64,000 nucleotides of DNA, from the NCBI GenBank assembly GCA_009885955.1, contig VFJS01000003.1:273086-337085 (forward strand), read 5' to 3'. The translations under genes and the position numbers were made by a program. The notes under the pieces are model-generated. The model searched no databases and had not been told where the DNA came from. It worked only from the letters and a program-made list of their open reading frames with translations. Shown in pieces: positions 9,336 through 18,628 of the stretch. The stretch comes from Spirochaetia bacterium. GTDB taxonomy: Bacteria > Spirochaetota > UBA4802 > UBA5550. Every line of letters begins with the position of its first letter. Positions within the stretch are counted from its first letter, which is position 1.

Positions 9336-11060
9336 TTGCATATGGCTTTCAAAAATATGAAACTCGGGGCCCGTCTGGGTATTGTTTTCAGCATCATCGT
9401 AGTCATGATTTCAGGCGTTGTTCTGATAGGGATTTTGAGCATACAGTCCATTCATAATAAAATAGAAAAAATTGTGAAGGTAGGCAATGTCAAAATAAAC
9501 ACGGCATGGGAAATGACGGAGCATATTTATCTTTTGTCCAACACCATTAAAACCATGGTCATGTTATCCGATAAAGATCAGCTTGATAATGAAAAAAAGA
9601 ATTTCGACACAAGCAGGAGCAATATCGGGAAAAGCCAGGAAAAGCTTGAGAAGCTGCCCATTGATGAAATCGAGAAAAAAATATTATCCGATATCAAGTC
9701 CGTGCGGGAGGATGTAAAAAAGGCCAATGACAAAATGTTAGAGCTTGCTCTGTTAAATAAGGACAAGGAAGCGGCTGAATATTTTATGAAAATTGCCACC
9801 CCCGTCTATGATAAACGGATGGATAATGTAAAAAACTATCTGCACTATGTAAAAAGACTGAATGAAAACGAAATGGAGGTTGTGCAGGGCCAGTCGGAAT
9901 TTGCCCGCAACGCGATAATCATAATCAGCATCGTTGCCATTGTTATTTCTCTGATTTTTGCCTATACAACGGTTAAATGGCTTATGATGCAGATAGGCGG
10001 TGAACCGGCAGATGTCTCCAATATTCTCCGCAAGGTGACGGGGGGCGACCTGGGGGTGTGCCTTGATGTAAAAAAGGGGTCAGAAAGCAGGTTTGCCGGC
10101 AGCTTCAATGAATTTGTGAAGAGCATCGGCGATGTTGTGAAAAGCATCAAGCTCATTGCCGATGAACTGGCAGTTTCATCGGAGGAGATGAATTCCGCTA
10201 CCCTCTCCTTCTCGGATAATGCTCAGAACCAGTCAGCCTCGGTTGAAGAGATCACGGCCACCGTGGAGGAGGTCTCTGCAGGGATGGACAATATCGCGAC
10301 CGGAGCCGAAAATCAGTTCGGGAAACTTACACAGCTCATCAGCCAGATAACCGATCTCTCGAAGCTGATAAATGACATGGGGAGCAGGATTCAGGAGACC
10401 CAGGACATGGTAACCGATATCACATCCAGGGCCCACAGGGGTGAGGAGTCACTGAAGGGCATGAGCCAGAGCATGTCAAAGATCGGCGACAGCTCCAAGG
10501 AGATGTCAATCATTGTGAATATCATCAACACCATTTCGGACCAGATTAACCTCCTTTCCCTCAATGCCGCCATTGAGGCAGCAAGGGCAGGGGATGCCGG
10601 AAGGGGGTTTGCCGTGGTTGCCGATGAAATATCAAAACTCGCCGATAAGACGGCAACGAGCATCAACGAGATAAGCAAATTGATAAAAGCCAATGACGAT
10701 GAGATTCAGAAGGGCCTGAGGAACGTAAATGAAACTGTGGAGAATACCAGCATCATAATCAAGGGGGTGAGTTCCATAAAGGAGATGATTAACAATGTCT
10801 ATGGCAACATGAAAAAGCAGCTCGAAACCAACAGGAGCGTGACATTCATGGCCGATGAGGTAAAGTTAAGTTCCAATGAGATCAAGACGGCAACAGAAGA
10901 GCAGAAGAATGCGGTTATTGAGATCGTAAGGTCCATATCGACAATCAATGAAACCACCCAGGCCAATGCCTCGGGCGCCGAGGAGATGTCTGCGAATTCC
11001 ATTACCGTGAATACCATGGCTGAAGAGCTCAAAAGGAAGATAGAATTTTTCAGGATATAG
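9336..11060 (+). CDS. methyl-accepting chemotaxis protein
   Basis: 574 residues. A first membrane span lies at about residues 15-35, then a helical periplasmic domain of about 150 residues rich in Lys/Glu/Asp that looks like a four-helix-bundle MCP sensor, a second span at about 190-212, a HAMP-like linker, and the signalling domain with [19 protein letters not shown] and [25 protein letters not shown] at 9324-9330 is 5 bases before TTG 9336 and 11 before ATG 9342; either start is possible. It has no CheB/CheR pentapeptide tail that I can see. It is a paralogue of the receptor at 3033-4733. Confidence 0.93.
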   Translation: MHMAFKNMKLGARLGIVFSIIVVMISGVVLIGILSIQSIHNKIEKIVKVGNVKINTAWEMTEHIYLLSNTIKTMVMLSDKDQLDNEKKNFDTSRSNIGKSQEKLEKLPIDEIEKKILSDIKSVREDVKKANDKMLELALLNKDKEAAEYFMKIATPVYDKRMDNVKNYLHYVKRLNENEMEVVQGQSEFARNAIIIISIVAIVISLIFAYTTVKWLMMQIGGEPADVSNILRKVTGGDLGVCLDVKKGSESRFAGSFNEFVKSIGDVVKSIKLIADELAVSSEEMNSATLSFSDNAQNQSASVEEITATVEEVSAGMDNIATGAENQFGKLTQLISQITDLSKLINDMGSRIQETQDMVTDITSRAHRGEESLKGMSQSMSKIGDSSKEMSIIVNIINTISDQINLLSLNAAIEAARAGDAGRGFAVVADEISKLADKTATSINEISKLIKANDDEIQKGLRNVNETVENTSIIIKGVSSIKEMINNVYGNMKKQLETNRSVTFMADEVKLSSNEIKTATEEQKNAVIEIVRSISTINETTQANASGAEEMSANSITVNTMAEELKRKIEFFRI

Positions 11061-11118
11061 CTTAATTTTATTGACCCCAATAGAATATTCCTGAATAGAA
11101 TAATTTTTTTTAAATAGG

Positions 11119-11206
11119 GATTGTTCAAAAAGAATAAATGGCCGCAGAGGCTCAGAGGTGCGGAGAAATGTCAGCCTCTGTGCCTCAGTGTCTCTGTGGC
11201 TGACTT
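11119..11206. repeat. compact CCACAGAGGCACAGAG-family inverted repeat
   Basis: GGGATTGTTCAAAAAG followed by TGGCCGCAGAGGCTCAGAGG is inverted against CCTCTGTGCCTCAGTGTCTC followed by TGTGGCTGAC with almost no spacer. The left end matches that of the element at 5018. It creates an artificial N-terminal extension if the downstream gene is started too early, at 11158. Confidence 0.65.
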
Positions 11207-11247
11207 CTTTTCAACCCCATAATCATGGAGAACAGGGGGTGTTTTAT

Positions 11248-12387
11248 ATGTCAAGGGTGGCAATAATCAGGTGCGGCAGTTATGACTTTGCTGAGGTCAG
11301 GAATTCGGTCCAGAGGGGGATTGACCTCCTGGGCGGCGCAGGCAGGTTTGCCGGGAAAGGTGAAAAAATTCTCCTGAAGCCCAACCTCCTCATAGCAGAC
11401 CCGCCGGAAAAATGCGTCACCACCCATCCGTCGGTATTCAGGGCCGCAGCGGAGATTTTTTTATCAACCGGGGCCATCCTCTCCTACGGCGATTCCCCGT
11501 CAATCGGGAGTACGGCAGGAGCTGCGAAAAAGGCGGGCCTTGCCGCAGTGGCAGAGGACCTGGGCATCGCACTTGCCGATTTCAAGAACGGCGAAGAGAT
11601 AGTTTTCGATAAGGGGAGGCAGAACAAAAAGTTTACCATCGCCCGGGGGATACTTGAAAGTGAAGGTGTTATCAGCCTACCGAAACTCAAGACCCACGGA
11701 CTCATGAGATTCACGGGCGCGGTGAAGAACCAGTTCGGATGCATCCCCGGGACCCTGAAGGCCGAGTTTCACCTGAAGATTCCCGACCCCTTTAACTTTG
11801 CACAGATGCTCGTGGACCTGAACATGTTTGTAAAGCCCAGGCTCTACATCATGGACGGCATCCAGGCCATGGAAGGGAACGGCCCCCGGGGCGGGAAGCC
11901 GGTAAAGATGAATGTGCTCCTCCTTTCAGAAGACCCGGTGGCACTGGACGCCGTTGTCTGCAGGATGCTCGGCATGGATCCGGAATTTGTTCCAACCATG
12001 AAGGCAGGTATGGATTCAGGTATGGGTACCTTTCTCGAAGATGAGATTGAACTTGCCGGCGACGACCTCGGGCAGTTTTTCAATGACAGGTTTGATATAA
12101 AACGGCTCCCGAAAAAGCATTTCAGCGGAAAGGGTATATCAAGATTCATCAATAACCGGATTATTTCCAGGCCCTATATCATTGAAGATAAATGCGAAAA
12201 ATGCGGTATCTGCGTGGACATCTGCCCTGCAGAGCCGAAAGCGCTGGCCTGGGGCAGGAAAGGCACATCGATGCCCCCGGTATATGATTATGATACATGC
12301 ATACGGTGCTACTGCTGCCAGGAAGTCTGTCCCGAAAGTGCCATACACCTGAAGGTCCCTTTTCTCAGGAGGATTTTGAGGGGCTGA
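11248..12387 (+). CDS. DUF362 domain protein with C-terminal 2x[4Fe-4S] ferredoxin
   Basis: 379 residues from ATG 11248, which has GGGGG upstream; the longer open frame from 11158 would translate the repeat at 11119-11206 and is rejected. Residues about 1-290 are a DUF362 domain (EKILLKPNLLIADPPEKCVTTHP, LPKLKTHGLMRFTGAVKNQFG). Residues about 305-370 hold two ferredoxin motifs: CEKCGICVDICPAEP and CIRCYCCQEVCPESA. Such proteins are common in strict anaerobes; some are thought to work in iron-sulfur or electron-transfer processes, but no activity is firmly assigned. The gene stands alone. Confidence 0.85.
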   Translation: MSRVAIIRCGSYDFAEVRNSVQRGIDLLGGAGRFAGKGEKILLKPNLLIADPPEKCVTTHPSVFRAAAEIFLSTGAILSYGDSPSIGSTAGAAKKAGLAAVAEDLGIALADFKNGEEIVFDKGRQNKKFTIARGILESEGVISLPKLKTHGLMRFTGAVKNQFGCIPGTLKAEFHLKIPDPFNFAQMLVDLNMFVKPRLYIMDGIQAMEGNGPRGGKPVKMNVLLLSEDPVALDAVVCRMLGMDPEFVPTMKAGMDSGMGTFLEDEIELAGDDLGQFFNDRFDIKRLPKKHFSGKGISRFINNRIISRPYIIEDKCEKCGICVDICPAEPKALAWGRKGTSMPPVYDYDTCIRCYCCQEVCPESAIHLKVPFLRRILRG

Positions 12388-12542
12388 AAAAAATTTGTTT
12401 TTTTTGATTTTTTTTTTGATTTCCGCTTTTCAAATCAGTATATTCCTCTGGTTACCATCGATAAGGGTATACCGTGTCAAAATAGTCTTTGTAACCGGCT
12501 GGGAGTCCATTTTGTGGATTTAACCGGGAGGGATCAAGCGGT

Positions 12543-13502
12543 ATGAAAAACATACATTACATTCTCTTAATAACGATCATTTTTATCTCCCTGATTTCGG
12601 GCTGTGATAAGGACAATATCGACAGTTCACTAACCAGCGACATAAACAAATCCCGTGGGACGACTCCTGATAAACTTCTGCCGGAACCAGGGAACAGGGG
12701 AGCCATCAGCATTATACCTCTGAGCGGGGGTGCGGTGAAACTCCTATGGACAAGTGGGGTTGATGAAACAACGGCCCCGGCAGAACTGACCTACAGGATT
12801 TACATCTCCTTCGCTAATAATATTACAAGCCCTGATGATGCAGAGGCCAATGGAACTCCGGTGACAGGGTGGATGAGCGGCGCCGGTTCGGCGACGATAC
12901 CGGGTCTCGGGAAAAATACCGCATACTTCTTCAATATTCTTATGAGAAACAAAAATGGCAGCATAAAGGCCTATGTCCCGGTGTCCATCATAACGCCCGG
13001 CGGGATATACCTCCTGCCGGCAGACAAATTCAGCGGTGACATGATTCCGCCTTCATCCCTGAATCCCAGGAGTGATATCGACGCCATAGTCAGGCTGAGC
13101 AGGGAGTCCCTCTACCCGGCCCTCGTCTGTTCGAACATCCGGGCCTTCATCAGCATGAGCGCAGGAGATTCAATAATGAATTTCCCTGCGCTCTACGGCG
13201 TCCCCGAGAACTGGCAGGTGACCGGCCCTTCAGGGGCGGTCATAGGATACTCCTGGGCCGACCTCCTTGACGGATCGATTAATCTCAGGCTGAATTCCGC
13301 AGGGACAACCCCGGGCTTCTGGTGGTCCGGGTCAAACGAAGACGGCTCTTTCGATCCCCTGAACAGCTGCAATGGATGGATCGACGGCTCCAACTCCTTT
13401 GACGGGCGCAACGGGGCCCATAACAGCATTGACACGGACTGGATAAAAGGGAATACTTCCAACTGCAATACGCAGAGGCAGCTCCTCTACCTATGCTGGT
13501 GA
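12543..13502 (+). CDS. lipoprotein with fibronectin III-like and DUF1554-type domains
   Basis: 319 residues. The signal peptide ends in a lipobox (SLISGC), so it should be lipid-anchored at Cys21. Residues about 55-150 resemble a fibronectin type III domain (VKLLWTSGVDE...LTYRIYISFANNI...LGKNTAYFFNILMRNKNG). The C-terminal about 165 residues have the DUF1554 pattern seen in Leptospira surface lipoproteins: ALVCSNIRAFISMS, FWWSGSNEDGSF, CNGWIDGSNSFDGRNG, and a terminal NCNTQRQLLYLCW that corresponds to the family's usual RxLYC ending. The natural end at that motif shows the gene is complete. Probably a cell-surface adhesin or environmental-contact protein; function unproven. Confidence 0.78.
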   Translation: MKNIHYILLITIIFISLISGCDKDNIDSSLTSDINKSRGTTPDKLLPEPGNRGAISIIPLSGGAVKLLWTSGVDETTAPAELTYRIYISFANNITSPDDAEANGTPVTGWMSGAGSATIPGLGKNTAYFFNILMRNKNGSIKAYVPVSIITPGGIYLLPADKFSGDMIPPSSLNPRSDIDAIVRLSRESLYPALVCSNIRAFISMSAGDSIMNFPALYGVPENWQVTGPSGAVIGYSWADLLDGSINLRLNSAGTTPGFWWSGSNEDGSFDPLNSCNGWIDGSNSFDGRNGAHNSIDTDWIKGNTSNCNTQRQLLYLCW

Positions 13503-13669
13503 TATTTTTCTCATAGAAAATTTGAATCATTCCCGTGGTTCATAGGCACTATGAACAGCAGGGGCATTGCAGGGTATGTCACTCATGAATGGGTATCGGA
13601 TAAAAAATGTTCATCAACGTGAAACCGCGGCTGCAAAGGGAAGGGTATCTCTGTGACAATACAGATTCG

Positions 13670-14752
13670 ATGAACCTCTCTATTTCAAGACTGGTCCCGG
13701 GCCTCATTGTATTCCTGGCAGTCTCCCTGGCAATACCGGTTCATGGCGAAGAGGAGGTTGCCTATAAAATCTCCTTCGGTTTTTATGGAGGCTATTCCCG
13801 CATATCCGGCTATTACGGCGGAAAATTCGACAATGCCCCCCTTTACGGCTTTTATGCCGTCCCCTTTGACGGCAGGTATCTGAAAGGGGAAATCAATTTT
13901 GCCATGGCTGATTACGGGGTCACAACCGGGGGAGGGTCCAACCTTGCCGCCCTTTCGGCTTATGCAGGCCCCCTGATCACCTACCCCGTGACGGATTCTT
14001 TCAGGTTGTACTGCGGATTTTCCCTGGGCGGTGATTACATCAGCCTCAATGCCGCGAACATAAACCGCCAGGAGCATGCATACAAGCCCGGGTTTGCCCT
14101 CAAGGGCGGGCTCTTTATCCCCCTCATCGACAGGATTACTGCGCGGGTCAGCGCTGAATTTTCACAGATACGGGTTTCCGGAAAATCCATGAACAGGGAA
14201 TCGGTCCATGCCGGCCTGCAGTACAATCTCCGTTTTTTCAGGGAGAAAAAGGAGAGCAGGGAATTTATTGATGCAAAAAAGAGGATATCACATTTTGAGC
14301 TGATTGAAAAGGAATACGCCGACGGGGTGAGCGAATTCAACGCAGGGAAGACGGCCTCTGCCCGGGAACATTTCATGAAAGTTTTTTTGCTTAATCCCGG
14401 CCACAGAGAGGCAGGGAACTATATCAGGAATATCGAAGAGTCAGAGGTTCTTTACAAAAAGGGACTGGCAATGGTGAAAGCAGGGGATTTTTACGGCGCT
14501 ATTCCCCTCTTTGAAGCATCATCGAACCTGAAGCCCGAGGCCAGGACTGAGCTTGCTCGACTGCGCAGGGAGCTCTCCAGGTCGGTACCCGGCATGGAAA
14601 GGGACGGGATATCCTTCTTTGACAGGAAGGAGTACTTGAAATGCATCGAGTTATTCGAGAGGATTCTCCTTATCGATCCGGAAAACGCCAGCGCGAAAAT
14701 CTACCTCTCGCGTGCAAGGAAACACCAGCAGACAATAGAGAAATTCAGATAA
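13670..14752 (+). CDS. outer-membrane beta-barrel-like protein with C-terminal TPR repeats
   Basis: About 360 residues from ATG 13670, chosen because a signal peptide begins there (LVPGLIVFLAVSLAIPVHG, cleavage after HG). An earlier ATG at 13607 has no better ribosome site. Residues about 30-200 alternate hydrophobic and polar residues with Gly/Tyr/Phe (ISFGFYGGYSRISGYYGG, TARVSAEFSQIRVSG, SVHAGLQYNLRFF), the look of an eight-stranded barrel. Residues about 215-355 form three or so TPR-like repeats (KTASAREHFMKVFLLNPGHREA, AGDFYGAIPLFEASSNLKPEA, RKEYLKCIELFERILLIDPENASA). It probably assembles or scaffolds something at the outer membrane. It sits just upstream of the large kinase-phosphatase gene, with a 56-base gap. 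Confidence 0.65.
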   Translation: MNLSISRLVPGLIVFLAVSLAIPVHGEEEVAYKISFGFYGGYSRISGYYGGKFDNAPLYGFYAVPFDGRYLKGEINFAMADYGVTTGGGSNLAALSAYAGPLITYPVTDSFRLYCGFSLGGDYISLNAANINRQEHAYKPGFALKGGLFIPLIDRITARVSAEFSQIRVSGKSMNRESVHAGLQYNLRFFREKKESREFIDAKKRISHFELIEKEYADGVSEFNAGKTASAREHFMKVFLLNPGHREAGNYIRNIEESEVLYKKGLAMVKAGDFYGAIPLFEASSNLKPEARTELARLRRELSRSVPGMERDGISFFDRKEYLKCIELFERILLIDPENASAKIYLSRARKHQQTIEKFR

Positions 14753-14808
14753 TCCATGTCCCGGTCAGATTACCACCGGTATAGGGCATGCAGTCCGGAA
14801 ATCATGCT

Positions 14809-17559
14809 ATGAAAATAAAGTATAAGATCATAATCGTAATGGCCCTTGTCATTATTACCGCATCTCTTCCATTGACCCTGTTCATATTAGACAGCCAGGA
14901 GAAGGAAAAAATAAGGCTCCTTCTTCACCAGGGGGAGGTCCAGAGCAGGATTCTTTCTCATGCAGTCATGAACATACTCCTCATGAATGGCGGAGATGTG
15001 GAGGCCTCACGGGTGGATGCCGGGGCCATGATGAGGATGCTGGCCCCCCTGGTCAACGACGGTCTTGTATATGCCGATGCGATACTCCTTTCCTCGAGGA
15101 AAATATATAACGGCATGGTTATTGCCTCGTTTTTTGCGGATGCACGTTTCATGCAGGGTAATTCACGGATTTCAGGGGAAGATGTTGATGATTTAACCAG
15201 GAGTTCCGGCGCACGGGAGATTATGCGGGGCGGAATGGTCTGCTATGAATTCGTCAATACCGCTTCGGCCCAGTCCGGTCCGCCCCTTGCCCTCGGGAGG
15301 CTTGTATATTCCAGGTCAATGATTCTGAAAGATGCGGCAAGGATGAGAAGAATATCCTATACCGCAACTGCTGTGGCCATCGCGGCAGTGGGGCTCCTGG
15401 GGCTTTTTCTCAGCCGTTATATATCGAAACCCATTGATGAACTCACCGAGGCGGTATCATCCATTGAGCTGATCGCAAAGTCTCCGCCTATCAAGGTACG
15501 ATCAAGGGATGAAATAGGGAAGCTGGCAAATACCTTTAACCACATGGTCAGGACCATCAACCTTGAAATAGCCGAGCTCGTCAGCGTCAACATGAACCTG
15601 AAAAGGCTCGACAGGCTCAAGGATGAGTTTCTCGCCAACATCTCCCATGAATTGAAGACGCCGCTCTCCGGTATTATAGGACTTGCAGAATCTCTCATGG
15701 GCGGTGTTTCAGGTGAAATCAGCGGCGACGGGCAACAGAATCTGGATCTGATTGCAAGGAGCGGGAGGAGGCTCTCCTCCATTGTTGATGACATTCTTGA
15801 TTTCGCCAGGTTGAAGAACAGCGATGTGGAAATTAGGATGATAGCAGTGGACCTCCATTCCGTCGCTGAATTTGTAATTTCGGTGCTCAGGCCCCTCATT
15901 GAAAAAAAAGGGCTCAATGTGTTAAACAGGATTGACCCTACCGGAGTACCGGTACTCGGGGACGACGGAAGGCTGCAGCAGATAATGATGAATATTATAG
16001 GCAATGCGGTGAAGTTCACTGATGAGGGGAGTATCACAATAGATGCATCGGCCGCTGATGCCGGGAGCGGGATGGTGGTTGTGACCGTGACAGATTCAGG
16101 AATCGGGATTCCGGCAGGCAGGACTGAAAGTATATTTGAGTCCTTTGAACAGGCCGATGGATCCATAGCAAGGAGGTATGGCGGAACGGGCCTGGGCCTT
16201 GCCATTACAAAAAAACTTGTGGAGCTTCATGGCGGGGAGATCAGAGCCGAATCAATTGAGGGGCGGGGTTCGGCCTTTACTTTTACCCTGAAGGTTTCGG
16301 ACAGTGCAGGAGCTGACAAAGGCCTCCCTGGCGATTCTGAAGGGCAATACCCGGTGATCGGATTGTTTAACGATAATTTTATCGTAAACCCTCTGCATCA
16401 TGAATCTGCTGCAGGGAGTAAAAACAAAAGAATCCTTGCCGTGGATGATGACCCGGTAAGCCTGAGGGTGCTGATGAATTTTCTTTCCATGGACGGGTAT
16501 GACGTCGAGACAGCAGGGGACGGCGTGGAGGCCCTTGAAATGTTGAAGAAAAATATCATGCCCGATCTCATTCTCCTTGATGTTATGCTCCCCGGGATGT
16601 CGGGGTATGATGTCTGTTCCATTATTCGCAGGAGCCATTCGCAGTATGAGCTTCCGGTGATAATGCTCACCGCGAGGAACAGGCCTGAGGACATCGCCGC
16701 AGGGATCCGTTCAGGCGCCAATGACTATATCGGCAAACCCGCGGCAAGGGAGGAACTCCTTGCCAGGGTGGCCAGCCTTATATCCCTGGGGGAATCCGTC
16801 GCCCGCTTTAATGAGTTGAATCTCATTAAAAGGGAGATTCATATCGCCCATGAGATACACCATTCGGCAGTAATACAGGAGATCCCGCATATAGATAATG
16901 TCCGGTTCACCCTGCGGTTCAGGCCCATGCAGGAACTGGGGGGCGACTTTTATGACATTATAAAGATCGATGATCGCCGTTTCGGAATATTTCTCTCCGA
17001 TGTCTCGGGCCATGGCATCTCGGCTGCAATAATGTGCGCCATGCTGAAAATGGCCATTTCCTTTAATTCCGGCAGCGCCGGCAACCCGGCTGAGATGCTG
17101 AAATCGGTAAACCGGTCCATTTACAATTACCTTGGAGACTATTTTATAACTGCCTGTTATGCTTTCATTGACCTCGGGGCCAGGGTAATGATCCAGGCAA
17201 ACGCCGGGCATTGGCCTGTCTTATTATGGAAAGGAGGTTCCGGTTCATTTCTGATTAATGAAGAGAATGGCATGCCCTTTGGAATGGTTGAGGGACCGGA
17301 ATATGAAAACATGAAATTTGACCTGGAAAAAGGAGACCGGGTTATTCTTTATACTGACGGTATAATCGAGGCAAGAAACAATGAAGGGAAAATGCTCGGG
17401 CTCGACAACTTCTGTTCTTTGATGGAGGGTAACTGTGATCTGGAACCTGGGGAGTTATCGGACAAAATAATGGATTCGCTGGGCCTTTGGCAAGGGCCAA
17501 CCCGGGCTGAGAGCCTGGAGGATGATGCTACACTGCTGATGGTGGATATTATCGGCTGA
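14809..17559 (+). CDS. sensor histidine kinase-receiver-PP2C (SpoIIE) phosphatase hybrid
   Basis: About 916 residues. An N-terminal membrane span (about 7-25) and a second one (about 180-205) bracket a periplasmic sensor of about 150 residues. HAMP follows, then a HisKA H-box (ANISHELKTPLSGIIG), N-box (IIGNAVKFTDEG), G-boxes (VTDSGIGIPAG, RYGGTGLGLAIT), a receiver (ILAVDDDP, phosphorylatable Asp in DLILLDVMLPG, Lys in YIGKPAA), and a C-terminal PP2C-type phosphatase (ELGGDFYDI, LSDVSGHGISAA, VILYTDGIIEARN). ATG 14809 is chosen over 14788 because the paralogue at 18629-21388 starts with the same MKI(K/R)YK. The phosphatase would dephosphorylate a STAS antagonist, and two such genes follow immediately. 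Autophosphorylation and an intramolecular relay to the receiver probably set phosphatase activity. Confidence 0.88.
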   Translation: MKIKYKIIIVMALVIITASLPLTLFILDSQEKEKIRLLLHQGEVQSRILSHAVMNILLMNGGDVEASRVDAGAMMRMLAPLVNDGLVYADAILLSSRKIYNGMVIASFFADARFMQGNSRISGEDVDDLTRSSGAREIMRGGMVCYEFVNTASAQSGPPLALGRLVYSRSMILKDAARMRRISYTATAVAIAAVGLLGLFLSRYISKPIDELTEAVSSIELIAKSPPIKVRSRDEIGKLANTFNHMVRTINLEIAELVSVNMNLKRLDRLKDEFLANISHELKTPLSGIIGLAESLMGGVSGEISGDGQQNLDLIARSGRRLSSIVDDILDFARLKNSDVEIRMIAVDLHSVAEFVISVLRPLIEKKGLNVLNRIDPTGVPVLGDDGRLQQIMMNIIGNAVKFTDEGSITIDASAADAGSGMVVVTVTDSGIGIPAGRTESIFESFEQADGSIARRYGGTGLGLAITKKLVELHGGEIRAESIEGRGSAFTFTLKVSDSAGADKGLPGDSEGQYPVIGLFNDNFIVNPLHHESAAGSKNKRILAVDDDPVSLRVLMNFLSMDGYDVETAGDGVEALEMLKKNIMPDLILLDVMLPGMSGYDVCSIIRRSHSQYELPVIMLTARNRPEDIAAGIRSGANDYIGKPAAREELLARVASLISLGESVARFNELNLIKREIHIAHEIHHSAVIQEIPHIDNVRFTLRFRPMQELGGDFYDIIKIDDRRFGIFLSDVSGHGISAAIMCAMLKMAISFNSGSAGNPAEMLKSVNRSIYNYLGDYFITACYAFIDLGARVMIQANAGHWPVLLWKGGSGSFLINEENGMPFGMVEGPEYENMKFDLEKGDRVILYTDGIIEARNNEGKMLGLDNFCSLMEGNCDLEPGELSDKIMDSLGLWQGPTRAESLEDDATLLMVDIIG

Positions 17560-17814
17560 AAAATCGGTATAATCCTGATATAGCTTTTAACGGTCCCCGG
17601 GTACAGGTGAAAAAAAATATAGATATTATGGATGTGGAATTTATTTCAAATCCCGGGGAAATGTTTGATTTTCAGGAATATAAAAAACGGCGGTATTAAA
17701 AAAGTAGTTGGAAAACTGGAAAATATTTAATACATTTAAATATTGTACAATATGATGGTGTCAAGGCCGTGGACAGAAAACAGCAAATTTTAGATAAATT
17801 TTTCCATGTAATCC

Positions 17815-18189
17815 ATGATTATAGATATTATTGAGATTAAAAAAATGAACAGTAAAAGTACCGGTATCGGCTCCGTGGTTTTGAAAATTGGTGCGGCGCG
17901 CATATTTGATATGAACAAAACAGAGGATATCTGGATAATTCTGTCGACTCTTATAAAAGGCGGCGCGAGAAAAATTGTGATTGATATGGATTCCCTTGAC
18001 TTTATTGACAGCCAGGGCATCAGTATATTGATTAATTCAGCCAAGCTCGTCAGATCGTTCCAGGGGGACATGGCCCTTCTGAATGTGCCTCAGAGGATTG
18101 ATACGATTTTCAGGCCACTGAATATGAATAGGTTTATCAGCAGGTTTAATAATATAAGGGATGCTGTGAATTTTTTCCGTATAGACTGA
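17815..18189 (+). CDS. STAS domain anti-sigma factor antagonist
   Basis: 124 residues, one STAS domain. The phosphorylatable loop reads FIDSQGISIL with Ser66 in the DSxG position that partner-switch kinases phosphorylate in SpoIIAA/RsbV. It lies between two kinase-PP2C hybrid genes, which are the expected activators by dephosphorylation. In known systems the unphosphorylated form binds the anti-sigma kinase and frees a sigma factor or another target. No anti-sigma kinase (RsbW/SpoIIAB type) is present here, so it must be encoded elsewhere or the histidine kinases take over that job. ATG 17815 lacks a strong ribosome site; ATG 17845 is an alternative. Confidence 0.85.
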   Translation: MIIDIIEIKKMNSKSTGIGSVVLKIGAARIFDMNKTEDIWIILSTLIKGGARKIVIDMDSLDFIDSQGISILINSAKLVRSFQGDMALLNVPQRIDTIFRPLNMNRFISRFNNIRDAVNFFRID

Positions 18190-18223
18190 TGGAACCGGTT
18201 TGCAACATAGATTCTGGAGAGTT

Positions 18224-18613
18224 ATGAATATTAATTTTGATATTATTAAAATTTCGCCAAGGACATCAAGGACCTATCCCGAGATAGATTATTCCATATT
18301 GGTATTCAAGGTCGATATGCCGAAAAGGGTTGATATTGAAAATTCGAATGAACTCTGGATATTTTTTAAAACCATCATTGACGGCGGCTCTCTGAAAATC
18401 ATGGTGAACATGGATAAACTCGAATATATAGACAGTTCGGGGATCGGAATTTTGATAAATTCCGCAAAGCTCCTCAGGACCGGGAAAGGGGATTTGATAT
18501 TTTTCAATGTATCACAGGATGTGAAAAAAATTTTTAGCATAGTAAAGCTTGAAAAATTCATAAAAATTTTCAACATGGAGTCGGAGGCAATAAATCATTT
18601 CAGGTATATTTGA
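18224..18613 (+). CDS. STAS domain anti-sigma factor antagonist
   Basis: 129 residues from ATG 18224, which has GGAGAG 4-9 bases upstream; an earlier TTG at 18200 lacks this. A single STAS domain with YIDSSGIGIL and phosphorylatable Ser71. It is a clear paralogue of the preceding gene (shared SSGIGILINSAKLLR-type helix), separated by 34 bases, so the two are probably co-transcribed. The next gene, a kinase-phosphatase hybrid, converges on it with a 15-base gap. Confidence 0.87.
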   Translation: MNINFDIIKISPRTSRTYPEIDYSILVFKVDMPKRVDIENSNELWIFFKTIIDGGSLKIMVNMDKLEYIDSSGIGILINSAKLLRTGKGDLIFFNVSQDVKKIFSIVKLEKFIKIFNMESEAINHFRYI

Positions 18614-18628
18614 GGTATCTTCTGATAT

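Noticed and set aside
11158-11247. N-terminal extension of the DUF362 protein from ATG 11158
   Set aside because: It translates an intergenic repeat; the family N-terminus and a ribosome site support ATG 11248.
13500-13602. Possible UGA read-through after the DUF1554 lipoprotein
   Set aside because: The protein already ends at the family's terminal LYC-like motif, and the downstream frame is not protein-like and has no SECIS-like hairpin.
17607-17699. 30-codon frame with GTG start and AGG upstream, before the STAS genes
   Set aside because: Too short to support without homologues; charged and protein-like at best, but not distinguishable from chance.
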